NCBI GenBank assembly: GCA_963843275.1
Contig: CAWJJM010000004.1
Span: forward strand, 248,001 to 312,000
Direction of reading: 5' to 3'
DNA length: 64,000 nucleotides
From: CAWJJM01 sp963843275
GTDB lineage: Bacteria; Acidobacteriota; Thermoanaerobaculia; Multivoradales; JBCCEF01
Shown here: positions 10,507-20,132 of the stretch, in pieces
Position numbering within the stretch: position 1 is the first letter of the stretch
How the letters are laid out: every line of letters starts with the position of its first letter
Position numbers and translations under genes: made by a program
The notes under the pieces: generated by a model
Database searches by the model: none
What the model was told of the DNA's origin: nothing
Seen by the model: the letters and a program-made list of their open reading frames with translations, nothing else

Positions 10507-10522
10507 GGCCCCGGGCGGGGCC
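10507..10522. terminator. Hairpin between convergent ftsB-like and molybdoenzyme genes
   Basis: A GGCCCC stem (10507-10512) pairs with GGGGCC (10517-10522) across a 4-nt loop, exactly in the 20-nt gap between two convergent stop codons. There is no T tract; it is probably a bidirectional 3' end. Confidence 0.4.
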
Positions 10523-10525
10523 GGC

Positions 10526-12589
10526 TCACCCGGCGGGCTCGACGTCGACCCGGGCGTCGTTGAAGCAGGCCCCGCCGCCCACCTCCGACAGGTGGGAGGG
10601 GCACAGCGCCGCGGCGGTCGCCCCGTTGCCCGAGGCCCGCCGCCACGCCCCCTTGGGCAGCCGCGCCACCCCCGGGCGCAGCCGCGCGTCGAGCCGGACC
10701 GCGCACACCACCTCGCCGAGGTCGTTGAACACCCGCACCCGGTCGCCGCTGGCGATGCCGCGGACGGCCGCGTCCTCGGGGTGCAGCGACAGCGTCAGCT
10801 CCTGGCGTCCCACCTCACCGAGGCTGGAGCTGATGCGCCGGGCGCTCGCCGGGCTGATCAGGGCCAGCGGCCAGCGCCCGGTCCGGGGCGGCCGGTAGCG
10901 GTAGGGCTCGGGTCCGAGATCGGGTGGCGCCAGGTGGATCCTGCCGTCCGCGGTGCGCGGGAAGGTGTCGACGAACTGCACCGGCAGCGCCTCCGGAGCC
11001 GGGCGCTGCCACCCCCCGGCACGCAGCCGCTCGCGGTCGGCGGGCTCACCGCCGACCGACAGCGCCGCCGCCACCCGCTCGAAGGCGGTGGCGGAGTCCC
11101 AGCCGAAGGGCTCGTCGGCGAAGCCCATGGCCCGGCCGAGCGCCGCGAACACCTCCACGTTGGGCCGCGCCTCGCCGCGCGGCGCCACCACCGGCGGGCC
11201 GCCGCCGACGCCGTAGGAACCGTAGCTGCGCCGCAGCTCCCAGTGCTCGAGGAAGGTGGTGGCGGGCAGCACCAGGTCGGCCCAGCGCGCCGTGTCGGTC
11301 ATCACCTGGTCGAAGACCACGGTGAACAGGTCGTCGCGGGCGAGCCCGGCGAGCACGCGGCCCTGCTCGGGGGCGGTGGCGACCGGGTTGGCGTTGTAGA
11401 CGAACAGGCCGTGGATCGGCGGCCGCGGGGGAAAGTCCGGGTCGCGCGGATCGGGCGCCGCGCCGGCGGGGGCGAGCCACGGCCCCAGCCGCGTCATGTC
11501 GACGACGCGGCTGCGCCAGCCGAGGTCGCCGAGCACTCGCCGGCGGTCGAGCTCCGCCCAGGCGCTGTTCGACAGCGTGTAGCCGCCGCCGCGGACGCCG
11601 AACTTGCCGAGCAGGGCGGGCATCGCCAGCACCGCGGCCAGCGCCTGGCCGCCGTTGCGGTTGCGCTCCATCCCCCAGCCCACCCGCACCACCGCCGGCG
11701 TCGCGTCGGCGAAGGCGTCGGCGAGCCGCGCGACGTCGTCCGCCGCCACCCCGGCGGCGGCGGCGGCGCGCTCCACGCTCCACTCGGCGGCGCGGGCGAG
11801 GAGCGTCTCCACCCCGTCGGCGTGGCGCGCCAGGAAGGCGCGGTCCAGGCGGCCGGCCGCCGCCCAGCGGCCGATCATCGCCAACGCCACCGGCAGGTCG
11901 GTGCCCGGGAGCACCTGGAGCTGCAGGTCGGCCTCGCGGTCCGAGAAGGTGCGCTGCGGATCGACGGCGGCGACGAAGGCGCCGCTTCGCCGGGCGGCGC
12001 GCAGGAACGGCACCAGGTGGATGTGCGAGACGCGGGGGTTGGCGCCCCACACCAGGATGGCCCGGGCGCGCGGGTAGTCCTCGTGGGCGACGCCGGGCAT
12101 CCGCCCGTAGAGGGCGCGGGCGACCGCCGTCGCCGGGGCGGCGCAGATCGTCTTGGCCAGCCGCGAGGCGCCGAGGCGGGCGAAGTACAGGTCGTCGATC
12201 AGCTCGTCGGTGAGGAAGCCGTTCGAGCCCCCGTAGTGGTAGGGCAGGATCGCCTCGCCGCCCCAGCGCGCCGTGATGTCCCGGAAGCGCTCCGTGATCT
12301 CGGCGATCGCCGCGTCCCAGCCGACCGGGGCGAAGCGGCCCTCGCCCTTGGCGCCGGTGCGGCGCAGCGGGGTGAGCAGGCGCTCCGGGTGGTCCAGGCG
12401 CTCGCCGAACCGGGAGACCTTGCTGCAGATGAAGCCGGCGGTGGTGGGGTGGCCGGCGGCGCCGCCGATCGACCGCACCCGGCCGCCCGCCTCCACCTCC
12501 ACCTCGAGGGCGCAGGTGTCCGGGCAGTCCATGGGACAGGTGGTGGCGAGGGTCGGCAGGGTGCGGCCTCCGGGTCGGGACCCGGGCAT
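10526..12589 (-). CDS. Molybdopterin-dependent oxidoreductase (DMSO reductase family)
   Basis: 687 aa catalytic subunit. The N-terminus binds a [4Fe-4S] cluster through Cys18-x3-Cys22-x3-Cys26 (TCPMDCPDTC) and Cys55 (GFICSK), with the Lys that relays electrons after the last Cys. Next come the Mo-bisPGD domains with the WGANPRVSH and VFDQVMTDTARWADLVLPATT signatures. The C-terminal MopB dinucleotide-binding domain contains SLHPEDAAVRGIASGDRVRV. No Tat signal is seen, so it should be cytoplasmic. No electron-transfer or membrane-anchor subunit lies nearby, so it probably works with soluble ferredoxin or as an assimilatory-type enzyme. The physiological substrate cannot be deduced. It is transcribed alone, convergent with eno-ftsB. 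Confidence 0.9.
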   Translation of the reverse strand: MPGSRPGGRTLPTLATTCPMDCPDTCALEVEVEAGGRVRSIGGAAGHPTTAGFICSKVSRFGERLDHPERLLTPLRRTGAKGEGRFAPVGWDAAIAEITERFRDITARWGGEAILPYHYGGSNGFLTDELIDDLYFARLGASRLAKTICAAPATAVARALYGRMPGVAHEDYPRARAILVWGANPRVSHIHLVPFLRAARRSGAFVAAVDPQRTFSDREADLQLQVLPGTDLPVALAMIGRWAAAGRLDRAFLARHADGVETLLARAAEWSVERAAAAAGVAADDVARLADAFADATPAVVRVGWGMERNRNGGQALAAVLAMPALLGKFGVRGGGYTLSNSAWAELDRRRVLGDLGWRSRVVDMTRLGPWLAPAGAAPDPRDPDFPPRPPIHGLFVYNANPVATAPEQGRVLAGLARDDLFTVVFDQVMTDTARWADLVLPATTFLEHWELRRSYGSYGVGGGPPVVAPRGEARPNVEVFAALGRAMGFADEPFGWDSATAFERVAAALSVGGEPADRERLRAGGWQRPAPEALPVQFVDTFPRTADGRIHLAPPDLGPEPYRYRPPRTGRWPLALISPASARRISSSLGEVGRQELTLSLHPEDAAVRGIASGDRVRVFNDLGEVVCAVRLDARLRPGVARLPKGAWRRASGNGATAAALCPSHLSEVGGGACFNDARVDVEPAG

Positions 12590-12637
12590 CCTAACCCGGT
12601 CTCCCCGACCGCTGCCGCCGCACCGCCCGGCCGTGGT

Positions 12638-14812
12638 TCACGCGCCCCCGCCGGCGGCGGCGGCGAGGACCGGGCTGTCCGGGTAGCGGGCCAGGGCGTG
12701 GCGGCGCAGGCCCTCGGCGGCGCGCGGGTCGCCCAGCACCCGCAGCGTACGCACGGCGGCGGCGTAGGCCCCGGGCGTCGGATGACTCTCGACGAGGGCG
12801 CGGAGCACGCCGACCGCGTCGGCGGAGCGGCCCTGGAGCGCCAGCAACAGGGCGAGCTCCGTGTAGGCGCGCGGGTGGGCGGGATCGGCGCGGATCTCGC
12901 GCCGGAAGGCCGCCTCGGCCTCGGCGGCACGGCCCATCCGGGCCAGCACGCCGCCGCGCAGCAGCTCGAGCCCGCGCCGCCGGTCGCCGCCGCCGCCCGG
13001 CAGCGCGGCGAGCTCCGCGTCGGCCTTCTCCACCGCCGCCAGGGCGCCGGCGAGGTCGCCGCGCTCCCGCTGCACCTCCGCCCACACCAGCAGCGGACCC
13101 GGGTCGCCGTCGCGCTCCGCCACCGCCCGGCGGGCCTCGCGCTCCGCCGTCTCGAGGTCGCCCGTCGCCAGGGCGGCGCGGGCCAGCACCTGGCGCGCCG
13201 CCACCGGGTCGGTGTCGAGCGCCAGCCGGGCGTGCTCGGCGGCCTCCCGGGGACGCCGGGTCTCGAGCAGGAGGCCGGCGGCGGCCAGCGCGATCTGCGG
13301 CGCCGACCGGCTGCGCGACAGCGCCTCGCCGTAGGCGGCCAGCGCCCGCTCCGGCTCGCCGAGACCCTGCCACGCCCGGCCCAGCGTCTCCCAGGCGTCG
13401 ACCATCCGCGGCTCCCGCTGCACCAGGCCGGACAGCACTTCGACCGCTGGCGCGAAGCGGTCCTGCGCCGCGAGCGCCATGCCGTGCTCCAGGTCGCCCA
13501 GCGCGGCGAGGTGCTGCCGCGGGTCGGGCAGCGGCCCGTCGCCGGGGTCCGCGGCGCCCGCCGCGTAGCCGAGGGCGGCGAGGCGGCGCCGGGTGGCGGC
13601 GTCGACGGAGCCCGGCGCCGCCAGCGGCGCGGCGCGCCGCGCCGCCTCGGCGCGCAGGCCGGCGAGGATCCGGCGGTGGTCGCGCAGCACGTCGCGCCGC
13701 TCGCCCGGGTCGGCGGCGAGGTCGAAGAGCTCGGGCCGCGGCCCCCCGAGGTAGTGGAAGCGGCCGTCGGTCACCGAGGTCAGCTCGCTCCAGCCGAAGT
13801 GGAGCCGCGGGTAGAAGGTCTCCGCGTACAGCCGGCGGGCGCCCGGGCCCGGCGCCGCGGCGAGCAGCGAGACCCCGTCCGTCCGCGGCGGCGGCGGCAG
13901 GCCGGCCAGCGCCGCCACCGTCGGGTAGACGTCGACCAGGCCGACGGGCGCCGACACGGTGGTCCCGGCGCGCTCGCCGCGCGGCAGCTTGAGGATCAAC
14001 GGCACGTGCAGGTCCTCGCGGTAGAGGAGCACGCCGTGCTCCGCCTCGCCGTGGTCCCCCAGCCCTTCGCCGTGGTCCGACAGCAGCACCACCAGCGCCC
14101 GGTCGTAGGCGCCCAGCCGGCGGAGCTCCGCCACCAGCTCGCCGACCACCCGGTCGGCGGCCGCGATCTCGCCGTCGTAGGGCGCGTCGCGGTAGCGCGA
14201 GGCGAAGGGCTCCGGCGGCCGGTACGGGCTGTGCGGCTCGTAGAGGTGGAGGAAGAGGAAGAACGGCCCGCCGGCGTGCTCGCGCAGCCAGCCGCGCACC
14301 GCCCTCCAGGTCGTCTCGCCGGGGCGCTGCTGCCCGCCCAGGCCGGTGCGGGCGTGCAGCGGGATCGCGTCGTCGTAGAGGTCGAAGCCGTCCTCGAGCC
14401 CGCTGGCGCCGCGCAGCACGAAGGCGGACACCGCCCCCCCCGTCGCATAGCCGGCGGCCCGGAGGTCGCGGGGCAGGTAGGGCAGGTCGGCGGCCAGCCG
14501 GTAGCCGCTGTTGTCGCGCACGCCGTGGTCGGGCGGCAGCAGGCCGGTGAGGATCGAGGCGTGGGACGGCAGGGTCAGCGGGTAGTGGCTCCAGGCGTCC
14601 GCGTAGAGCACGCCGTCGGCCCGCAGCGCGTCGATCGCCGGCGTCGCCAGACCGCGGTGGCCGTAGGCGGGCAGGTGGTCGGCGCGCAGCGTGTCGATCG
14701 ACACCAGCACCACCGGAGGCCGCTCGCCGTGGACCCGGCGACCGCCGCCCGTACAGCCGCCTGCCAGCGCGGCGGCCAGCAGCGCCACCGCCACGCCGGT
14801 GTCGCGCCTCAC
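12638..14812 (-). CDS. Sulfatase-like/TPR fusion lipoprotein, second copy
   Basis: 724 aa from the GTG that overlaps the upstream sulfatase-like stop by 4 bases. A lipoprotein signal ends LAAALAGGC. The sulfatase-like domain (about residues 30-420) shows VSIDTLRADHLPAYG and LSDHGEGLGDHGEAEHG. At the nucleophile position the sequence is LTLPSHASILTGL, with Thr in place of the formylglycine Cys/Ser. The last ~300 residues are tetratricopeptide repeats (for example WETLGRAWQGLGEPERALAAY). It is a paralogue of the gene directly upstream and probably acts with it on a periplasmic or surface substrate. Whether it is a sulfatase, phosphodiesterase or phosphotransferase is open. Confidence 0.88.
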   Translation of the reverse strand: MRRDTGVAVALLAAALAGGCTGGGRRVHGERPPVVLVSIDTLRADHLPAYGHRGLATPAIDALRADGVLYADAWSHYPLTLPSHASILTGLLPPDHGVRDNSGYRLAADLPYLPRDLRAAGYATGGAVSAFVLRGASGLEDGFDLYDDAIPLHARTGLGGQQRPGETTWRAVRGWLREHAGGPFFLFLHLYEPHSPYRPPEPFASRYRDAPYDGEIAAADRVVGELVAELRRLGAYDRALVVLLSDHGEGLGDHGEAEHGVLLYREDLHVPLILKLPRGERAGTTVSAPVGLVDVYPTVAALAGLPPPPRTDGVSLLAAAPGPGARRLYAETFYPRLHFGWSELTSVTDGRFHYLGGPRPELFDLAADPGERRDVLRDHRRILAGLRAEAARRAAPLAAPGSVDAATRRRLAALGYAAGAADPGDGPLPDPRQHLAALGDLEHGMALAAQDRFAPAVEVLSGLVQREPRMVDAWETLGRAWQGLGEPERALAAYGEALSRSRSAPQIALAAAGLLLETRRPREAAEHARLALDTDPVAARQVLARAALATGDLETAEREARRAVAERDGDPGPLLVWAEVQRERGDLAGALAAVEKADAELAALPGGGGDRRRGLELLRGGVLARMGRAAEAEAAFRREIRADPAHPRAYTELALLLALQGRSADAVGVLRALVESHPTPGAYAAAVRTLRVLGDPRAAEGLRRHALARYPDSPVLAAAAGGGA

Positions 14813-17040
14813 GAGCGTCCCCCCAGGCGGGCGAGCAGGGCGCGGGCGGTGTCGAGGTCGGGGCCGTAGCGCACCGCCGGCGCCTCGCGGACGAAGCGCT
14901 CCAGCGCGTCGCGGGCGCGCGGCGCCTGCCCCAGCTCCGCCGCCTTCAGCCCGACGTTGAACAGGGTGTCGTACTGGTGCGGATCGAGGTCGAGCGAGCG
15001 CTCCCAGGCGGCCAGCGCCCCCGGCCCGTCGCCCTCCTGGTAGAGGGCCACGCCGAGGTTGTTCCACGAGTGCGGGCGGGTGGGATCGGTGGCCAGGGCG
15101 CGCCGCGCCTCGGCGCCCGCCTGCCGCCACTCGCCCAGGGCGAGCAGCGCCACCGAGAGGTTCTCGTGGGCGCGGGCGTCGTCGGGGTCGCGGGCGAACA
15201 CCCGTCGCAGCACCTCGACCGCCTCGCGGGGGCGCCCGGCCTCGACCAGGGCGGTGCCCAGCGCGTTGAGCGACGCCGGGTCGCCGCCGGCGTCGGCCAG
15301 CGGTCGCAGCAGCTCCACCGCCTCGCCGGCGTGACCGCCCCAGGCCAGGGCGAGGCCGAGCTGGCGCAGCAGCGACTCGCTGGCGAAGCCCCGCCGGCGG
15401 GCCTCCTCCATCGTCGCCACCGCCGCGCCGTACCGGTCGCGCTCGAGCAGCACCTGGGCCAGGAACGACCAGGCGGCCGGCATCGACGGCCGCTCGGCCA
15501 GCACGGAGCGCACCACCGCCTCGGCCTCGTCGAGCCGCCGCGCCTCGTAGAGCTGGTGCATGCGCTGCATCTCGGCGTCGAGGAGGATCAGGTTCTTCGG
15601 GTCGTCGGCGGCGGTGTAGACGGTCTTCGCGCCGGCAGCGCCGGAGAGATAGCCGAGCGCCGCCAGCTTCTTCGCCTCCTCGTCGCTCACCGCGCCCTTG
15701 TTCGGCGGCCAGGGCGCCTCCGCGGGGAGCGAGCGGTCGAGGCGGCGGGCGAGGTCGCGCCCGGCGGCGAGGACGTTGTGCTCCTCGCCGGGATCGGCGG
15801 CGAGGTCGTAGAGCTCGGGCAGCGGCAGCTCGATGTACTTGTCGTCGCCGGCGAGGGTGCCGCGCAGCGGCGCCCAGCCGAGGTCGAGGGCGGCGTGGAG
15901 GGCCTCGAAGTAGGAGTCCACGGCGGCCGGAGGCGGCCGCAGCAGGGAGCTGCCGGGCAGCCCCTCGGCCGCCGGCAGGCCGAGGGCGTCGAGCACCGTC
16001 GGCACCACGTCGACGTGGCGGGCCAGCCGCGGGTCGGAGCCCGGTGCGATCCCCGGCCCCCACACCACCAGCGGCACGTGCAGGGTCGACTCGTAGGCGA
16101 ACAGCCCGTGGGTGAGCTCGCCGTGCTCGCCGAGCGACTCGCCGTGGTCGCCGGTCACCACCACCAGCGGCGCCTGCGCCGGCTCGGCCAGGAAGGGGTC
16201 GAGGAGCGGCGCCAGGAAGGCGTCGGCGGCCGCCACTTCGCCCAGGTACGGCCGATCGGGGAAGCGCGCCGCGAAGGGCGCCGGCGGCTTGTAGGGGGCG
16301 TGCGGCTCGAACAGGTGGACCCAGAGGAAGCGGCGGCGGCCCGCGTTCTCGCGCCACCACGCCAGGGCGGCGGCCACCACCTGGTCGCCCGGGCGCTCGG
16401 CGAGCCGGAAGATCTCCGACTCGGCGGTGTCCGGGTAGTGGTCGTCGTAGACCGCGAAGCCGTGGTCGAGGCCCCAGCGGGCGTCGAGCGGGAAGGCGGC
16501 GACGAAGGCGCCGGTGGCGAAGCCGGCGTCCGCCAGCCGGGTCGCCAGGGTCGGCACGCGGGCGGCGAGCCGGTAGCCGTTGTTGTCGCGCACCCCGTGC
16601 TCGAAGGGGTAGAGGCCGGTGAGGATCGAGGTGTGCGAGGGCAGGGTGAGAACGGCGTGGGCGTGGGCCCGGGGAAAGCGGCGGCCGCCGGCGGCCAGCC
16701 GGTCGAGGTGCGGCGTGGTGCCGTCCGCGTTGCCGCCGAAGCCGGTGGCGTCGGCGCGCAGCGTGTCGATGGTGACGAGCACCACGTCGCGCGCGCGGCC
16801 GGGGGGCGGGAAGCCGGGGGCGCCGGCGGCGGCCGGCGTGGGGACGACGGCGGCGGCGGGTGTCGAGGCCGGCGTCGGCGCCGCGGTCCGGGAACCCCGG
16901 TCGCAGCCGGAGGTCGCCAGGAGAAGCACCGTGAGCAGGACGAGCGCCGCGCCGAGGGCGGCCGGCCCGCGCCCGGCCGGGCACGTCGTGCGGCCGCGGG
17001 CGGCTCCAGCCGCCGCCCGGCCGCGGTCTTTCGTCGTCAT
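14809..17040 (-). CDS. Sulfatase-like/TPR fusion lipoprotein, first copy
   Basis: 743 aa. The signal peptide has a lipobox (LLLATSGC), followed by an Ala/Pro/Thr-rich linker to about residue 80. The sulfatase-like domain has VTIDTLRADATGFGG, the nucleophile loop LTLPSHTSILTGLYP (Thr at the formylglycine site) and the metal motif VTGDHGESLGEHGELTHG. TPR units start at about residue 470. The C-terminus overlaps the start of the paralogue by 4 bases. The 5' end lies 128 nt from the TonB-dependent receptor stop on the same strand, with a strong hairpin between. The pair may process sulfated or phosphorylated glycans or lipids brought to the cell surface, but this is inference. Confidence 0.88.
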   Translation of the reverse strand: MTTKDRGRAAAGAARGRTTCPAGRGPAALGAALVLLTVLLLATSGCDRGSRTAAPTPASTPAAAVVPTPAAAGAPGFPPPGRARDVVLVTIDTLRADATGFGGNADGTTPHLDRLAAGGRRFPRAHAHAVLTLPSHTSILTGLYPFEHGVRDNNGYRLAARVPTLATRLADAGFATGAFVAAFPLDARWGLDHGFAVYDDHYPDTAESEIFRLAERPGDQVVAAALAWWRENAGRRRFLWVHLFEPHAPYKPPAPFAARFPDRPYLGEVAAADAFLAPLLDPFLAEPAQAPLVVVTGDHGESLGEHGELTHGLFAYESTLHVPLVVWGPGIAPGSDPRLARHVDVVPTVLDALGLPAAEGLPGSSLLRPPPAAVDSYFEALHAALDLGWAPLRGTLAGDDKYIELPLPELYDLAADPGEEHNVLAAGRDLARRLDRSLPAEAPWPPNKGAVSDEEAKKLAALGYLSGAAGAKTVYTAADDPKNLILLDAEMQRMHQLYEARRLDEAEAVVRSVLAERPSMPAAWSFLAQVLLERDRYGAAVATMEEARRRGFASESLLRQLGLALAWGGHAGEAVELLRPLADAGGDPASLNALGTALVEAGRPREAVEVLRRVFARDPDDARAHENLSVALLALGEWRQAGAEARRALATDPTRPHSWNNLGVALYQEGDGPGALAAWERSLDLDPHQYDTLFNVGLKAAELGQAPRARDALERFVREAPAVRYGPDLDTARALLARLGGRS

Positions 17041-17074
17041 GCCTGCGTCCTCTCCCTCGCCGCGGGCGCGACGA

Positions 17075-17110
17075 CACCGGCCGCCTCCCTCGCGGGTGCG
17101 GCGGCCGGTG
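17075..17110 (-). terminator. Hairpin between the receptor gene and the sulfatase-like pair
   Basis: An 11-bp perfect stem (CACCGGCCGCC with GGCGGCCGGTG) has a 14-nt loop. It lies 58 nt after the receptor stop and 34 nt before the sulfatase-like start. There is no T tract. It may be a terminator or attenuator that lowers readthrough from the highly expressed receptor gene. Confidence 0.4.
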
Positions 17111-17168
17111 CCCGGGACCGGAAGTCCCGACAGGCCGGAGGGGATCGGACCCCCCGGCGCGGGTCAGA

Positions 17169-20132
17169 TCACCGGAAGCTGATCTTCGCGCCGAGCCGGA
17201 AGATCCGCGGACCGACGATCTGATCGATGTAGCCGGCACGGCTGGTGCCGGCGTCGCGCTCGCGCTGCAGCACGAACCCTTCGTTGAGCAGGTTGAACCC
17301 GTCCAAACGCAGGGTCAGGTTGACGTCCTGGAACTGGAACTCCCGGTCCAGCCCCAGGTCCACCAGGTAGACGTTGGGGTTGCGGTACTTGTCGACGTCG
17401 CCGACGAGCTGCACGTCGGTCTGACTGCCGTCCGACACCGTGACGGTGCGGAAGTAGGCCAGCGGGAAGCCCTGCCGGGCGCTGAGGTTGGCCGCCAGGT
17501 GGAAGTCCCACGGCAGCGTCACGATGCCCGTGACCCCCGCCGACCACTTGCTGTTCATGAACGGCGTCACGTTGCCGGAGCCGCCCGACTGCTCGGCCAC
17601 CGCGCCGCCGTTGTCGTCGGCGATCTCGAGCGGGTCCCCCGACGCGTTGTCCTCGTTCGTGGGGTCGTCGAAGTGCCGGAACTCCGGCCCGATCTTCCAC
17701 GTCCAGTCGTAGAAGTTGGCGTAGCCGCGCAGCGACCAGCCGTTGCGCATCCGCCGGTCGAAGGTCAGCGCCAGTCCCTTGTAGTCGGTCTCCCGGTCGC
17801 CGTTGGTGTACAGGCTGCCGCCGGTGTCCGTGAGGCCCGGCCGCAGCGTGTAGACCGGGACGTTGTAGGTCGCCCCGGTGGGCAGCGTCCCTTCGATGAA
17901 GCCGTCCCCGTTCGGGTCCAGCTCCGGGTCGAGGCCCGGGTCGAGGATGTAGTCGTCGCGGGTGGCCTCGCGGACGACACCGTTGCCGTCCCGGATCAGC
18001 CGGTGGTCCTCCAGGATGTCGGTGGTCTGCCGCCAGCTCAGACGCGCCCCGACGACGAACGCCGGCAGCAGCTCGCGCTCGACGCCGAAGACGATCTCGT
18101 CGGTCGTCTCCGGCGACAGGTTCGAGTCGATGCGGTTGGGGCTGACGATCGAGTTCGGGTCGTCCGGGTCGAAGTTGACCGGCGCCAGGAACGAGAGGTT
18201 GCCCTCCTCCCCGGGGTCGACCAGGTGGTTGCCGTTGGTGTCCTGGAACGCGTAGACACCGTAGGCGTAGAGCGTCGGGTTGACCAGCACCGGGATCGAC
18301 GACCCGAGCTGTGACGCGAAGCGGCTGTAGCTCGCCCGCAGCAGCGTCTTGCGGCCCTCGCCCAGGGCGTAGGTCAGGCCGATGCGCGGCGAGACCGTGT
18401 CCCAGGAGAAACCGCCGGCGTCGTTGCCGGGGAAGTTGATGTCGCCGAGCCGCGGCGCCACCGGGCTCGCCGGCTGGAGCACCGGGTCGTTGGTGGCCTT
18501 CTGCTTGTCGTAGCGCAGGCCGGCGTTGATCGTCAGCCGGTCCCACGTGATGGTGTCCTGCAGCCAGGCCGCGTCGTACTTCACCGTGTCGCGGACCGTC
18601 TGGTTCCGCCACAGCAGCACCAGGTCGTAGCCCGCCGGCAGACCCTGGGAGGGGCCGTCGATCGAGAGCTGGCTGCCACCGAAGCCGTAGTTGGAGAGGT
18701 TCTCGTGCTCGCGGTGCTGGGCGCCGAACTTGAGCTCGTGCCCGGTGCCGCCGGCGTTGAAGAAGTACGAGGCGTCGCCCTGGTACTCGGTGGAGTTGCG
18801 GTCGGTGTCGAGGAAGGCGAAGCTGTTGCGGAAGACGCCGTCCGGACCCTGGTACACCGGCGACTCGATGCCGCCCTTGGGCAGCAGCTGGAACCCGCCG
18901 TCGACGTAACCGTAGGTCAGCGTGGCGAGGAAGTTGGGGGTGAAGACCCGGCTCGCCTGCGCCTTCCAGATGGTGGTCGGACCGGTCTGGTCCCAGGTCG
19001 TCTCCGGAGCGCGGCTGGGACCGGCCCCGCGGCCGTTCTTCGCCTTGTCGCCCCAGTTGTACGAGAAGACGCCCGAGGTCGAGGGGTCGAACTGGGCGTT
19101 GAGCTTGCCTGCCCGGTTCTCGAGCAGCGTGTTGTCCGGGGTGCCGCCGAAGACGCTCTGGGTGATGTCGTTCTTGTCGTACGAGCCCCAGGCCCAGAGG
19201 TGGTCCCGCAGCACCGGTCCGCCGGCCTCGATGCCGTACTCCTTGATGCTCTGCACCTGGTTCGGCGTCAGCTCGGCCGGATCGGCCGCCTCCTGCCCGG
19301 GACCCAGGTCGCCGCGGTCGAGGTTCGAGCCCGACTGGAACGAGTCGTCGGTGTCGAAGTAGCGCGCCGAGCCGGACCACTGGTTGGTGCCGCGCTTGGT
19401 GATCAGGTTCACCTGCACGCCCGGCGTCAGGGTGGTGACGTCCGTGCCGCCGGTCGAGATGTTGAGCTCCTCGAACTGCCCGAACCCGAAGTAGGTCGAC
19501 GAGCTGCCGAGGGCGGTGAGGTCGGTGATGTCGACCCCGTCGACCATGAACGAGTTCTGGTCCGAGAGCGCGCCGGTGCCGACGAAGTTGGGCTGCTGCC
19601 CGCTCTCGTTGCCGCCGACGTTGATGCGGTCGGTGACCACGCCGGGAGCCTGGGTGACGAAGGACCAGGGGTCGCGGGCGGTCGGGATCTTCGCCAGCTC
19701 CTCCTCCGAGATCGACACCGACTGGGTGATCTTGCGTTCGTCGAGCGCCGGCGCCGCCGAGGTGACGACGATGGTGTCCTCGACCGCGGCGCTCATCTGG
19801 ACGTCGAAGGTGTAGTTGCGGCCGCCCCGGATGTCCAGATCGGTGTACTCGACCGGCGAGTAGCCGTCGAGCTCCGCCTGGAGCCGGTAGTTGCCCGGGC
19901 CGACGTTCTGGAAGCGGAACTGCCCTTCGGAGTTGGTGACGAAGAGCCGCGGCGCACCCACCCCGGTGAGGGTGACGGTGACGCCGGGGAGTGCGGTGCC
20001 GCCCTGGGCGGCCCGCACGGTGCCGAGGATGGAGCTGTTCTCGTTCTGCGCCGCCGCCGGCAGGGCGGCGAGCAGCAAGGCCGCGAGCACCCCGTAGAGG
20101 GCCCGCGACAAGGAATTCCTGGCTCGACTCAT
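17169..20132 (-). CDS. TonB-dependent receptor, Oar-like, with carboxypeptidase-regulatory-like domain
   Basis: Outer-membrane receptor, 987 aa from the ATG at 20132, which has GAGGG 9 nt upstream and begins a clean signal peptide (hydrophobic LYGVLAALLLAALPAAAQ). Residues ~30-115 form a CarboxypepD_reg-like beta-sandwich (SILGTVRAAQGGTALPGVTV). This is followed by a plug (SFMVDGVDITDL, VNLITKRGTNQWSGSARYF) and a long 22-strand-type barrel ending in the outer-membrane signature GAKISFR. Calcium-binding-like Asp-rich loops (DTNGNHLVDPGEEG and DPELDPNGDGF) lie in the predicted surface loops. It resembles Oar-type receptors of Acidobacteriota and Myxococcota, which move peptides or protein-derived ligands. 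A 40-codon in-frame extension with a perfect Shine-Dalgarno lies upstream (start 20252), so the true start is not certain. Confidence 0.93.
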   Translation of the reverse strand: MSRARNSLSRALYGVLAALLLAALPAAAQNENSSILGTVRAAQGGTALPGVTVTLTGVGAPRLFVTNSEGQFRFQNVGPGNYRLQAELDGYSPVEYTDLDIRGGRNYTFDVQMSAAVEDTIVVTSAAPALDERKITQSVSISEEELAKIPTARDPWSFVTQAPGVVTDRINVGGNESGQQPNFVGTGALSDQNSFMVDGVDITDLTALGSSSTYFGFGQFEELNISTGGTDVTTLTPGVQVNLITKRGTNQWSGSARYFDTDDSFQSGSNLDRGDLGPGQEAADPAELTPNQVQSIKEYGIEAGGPVLRDHLWAWGSYDKNDITQSVFGGTPDNTLLENRAGKLNAQFDPSTSGVFSYNWGDKAKNGRGAGPSRAPETTWDQTGPTTIWKAQASRVFTPNFLATLTYGYVDGGFQLLPKGGIESPVYQGPDGVFRNSFAFLDTDRNSTEYQGDASYFFNAGGTGHELKFGAQHREHENLSNYGFGGSQLSIDGPSQGLPAGYDLVLLWRNQTVRDTVKYDAAWLQDTITWDRLTINAGLRYDKQKATNDPVLQPASPVAPRLGDINFPGNDAGGFSWDTVSPRIGLTYALGEGRKTLLRASYSRFASQLGSSIPVLVNPTLYAYGVYAFQDTNGNHLVDPGEEGNLSFLAPVNFDPDDPNSIVSPNRIDSNLSPETTDEIVFGVERELLPAFVVGARLSWRQTTDILEDHRLIRDGNGVVREATRDDYILDPGLDPELDPNGDGFIEGTLPTGATYNVPVYTLRPGLTDTGGSLYTNGDRETDYKGLALTFDRRMRNGWSLRGYANFYDWTWKIGPEFRHFDDPTNEDNASGDPLEIADDNGGAVAEQSGGSGNVTPFMNSKWSAGVTGIVTLPWDFHLAANLSARQGFPLAYFRTVTVSDGSQTDVQLVGDVDKYRNPNVYLVDLGLDREFQFQDVNLTLRLDGFNLLNEGFVLQRERDAGTSRAGYIDQIVGPRIFRLGAKISFR

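Noticed and set aside
10592..14869. 1425-aa plus-strand frame opposite the molybdoenzyme and a sulfatase-like gene
   Set aside because: Mirror-frame artefact; repetitive Arg/Gly/His content, spans two genes on the other strand.
14977..17223. 748-aa plus-strand frame opposite the first sulfatase-like gene
   Set aside because: Same antisense artefact of high GC; the minus-strand gene has signal peptide, metal sites and TPRs.
12638..17239. A single 1533-aa sulfatase-TPR giant protein
   Set aside because: The upstream part of that frame is a shadow of the first sulfatase-like gene; the real second gene starts at the GTG at 14812 with a lipobox directly after.
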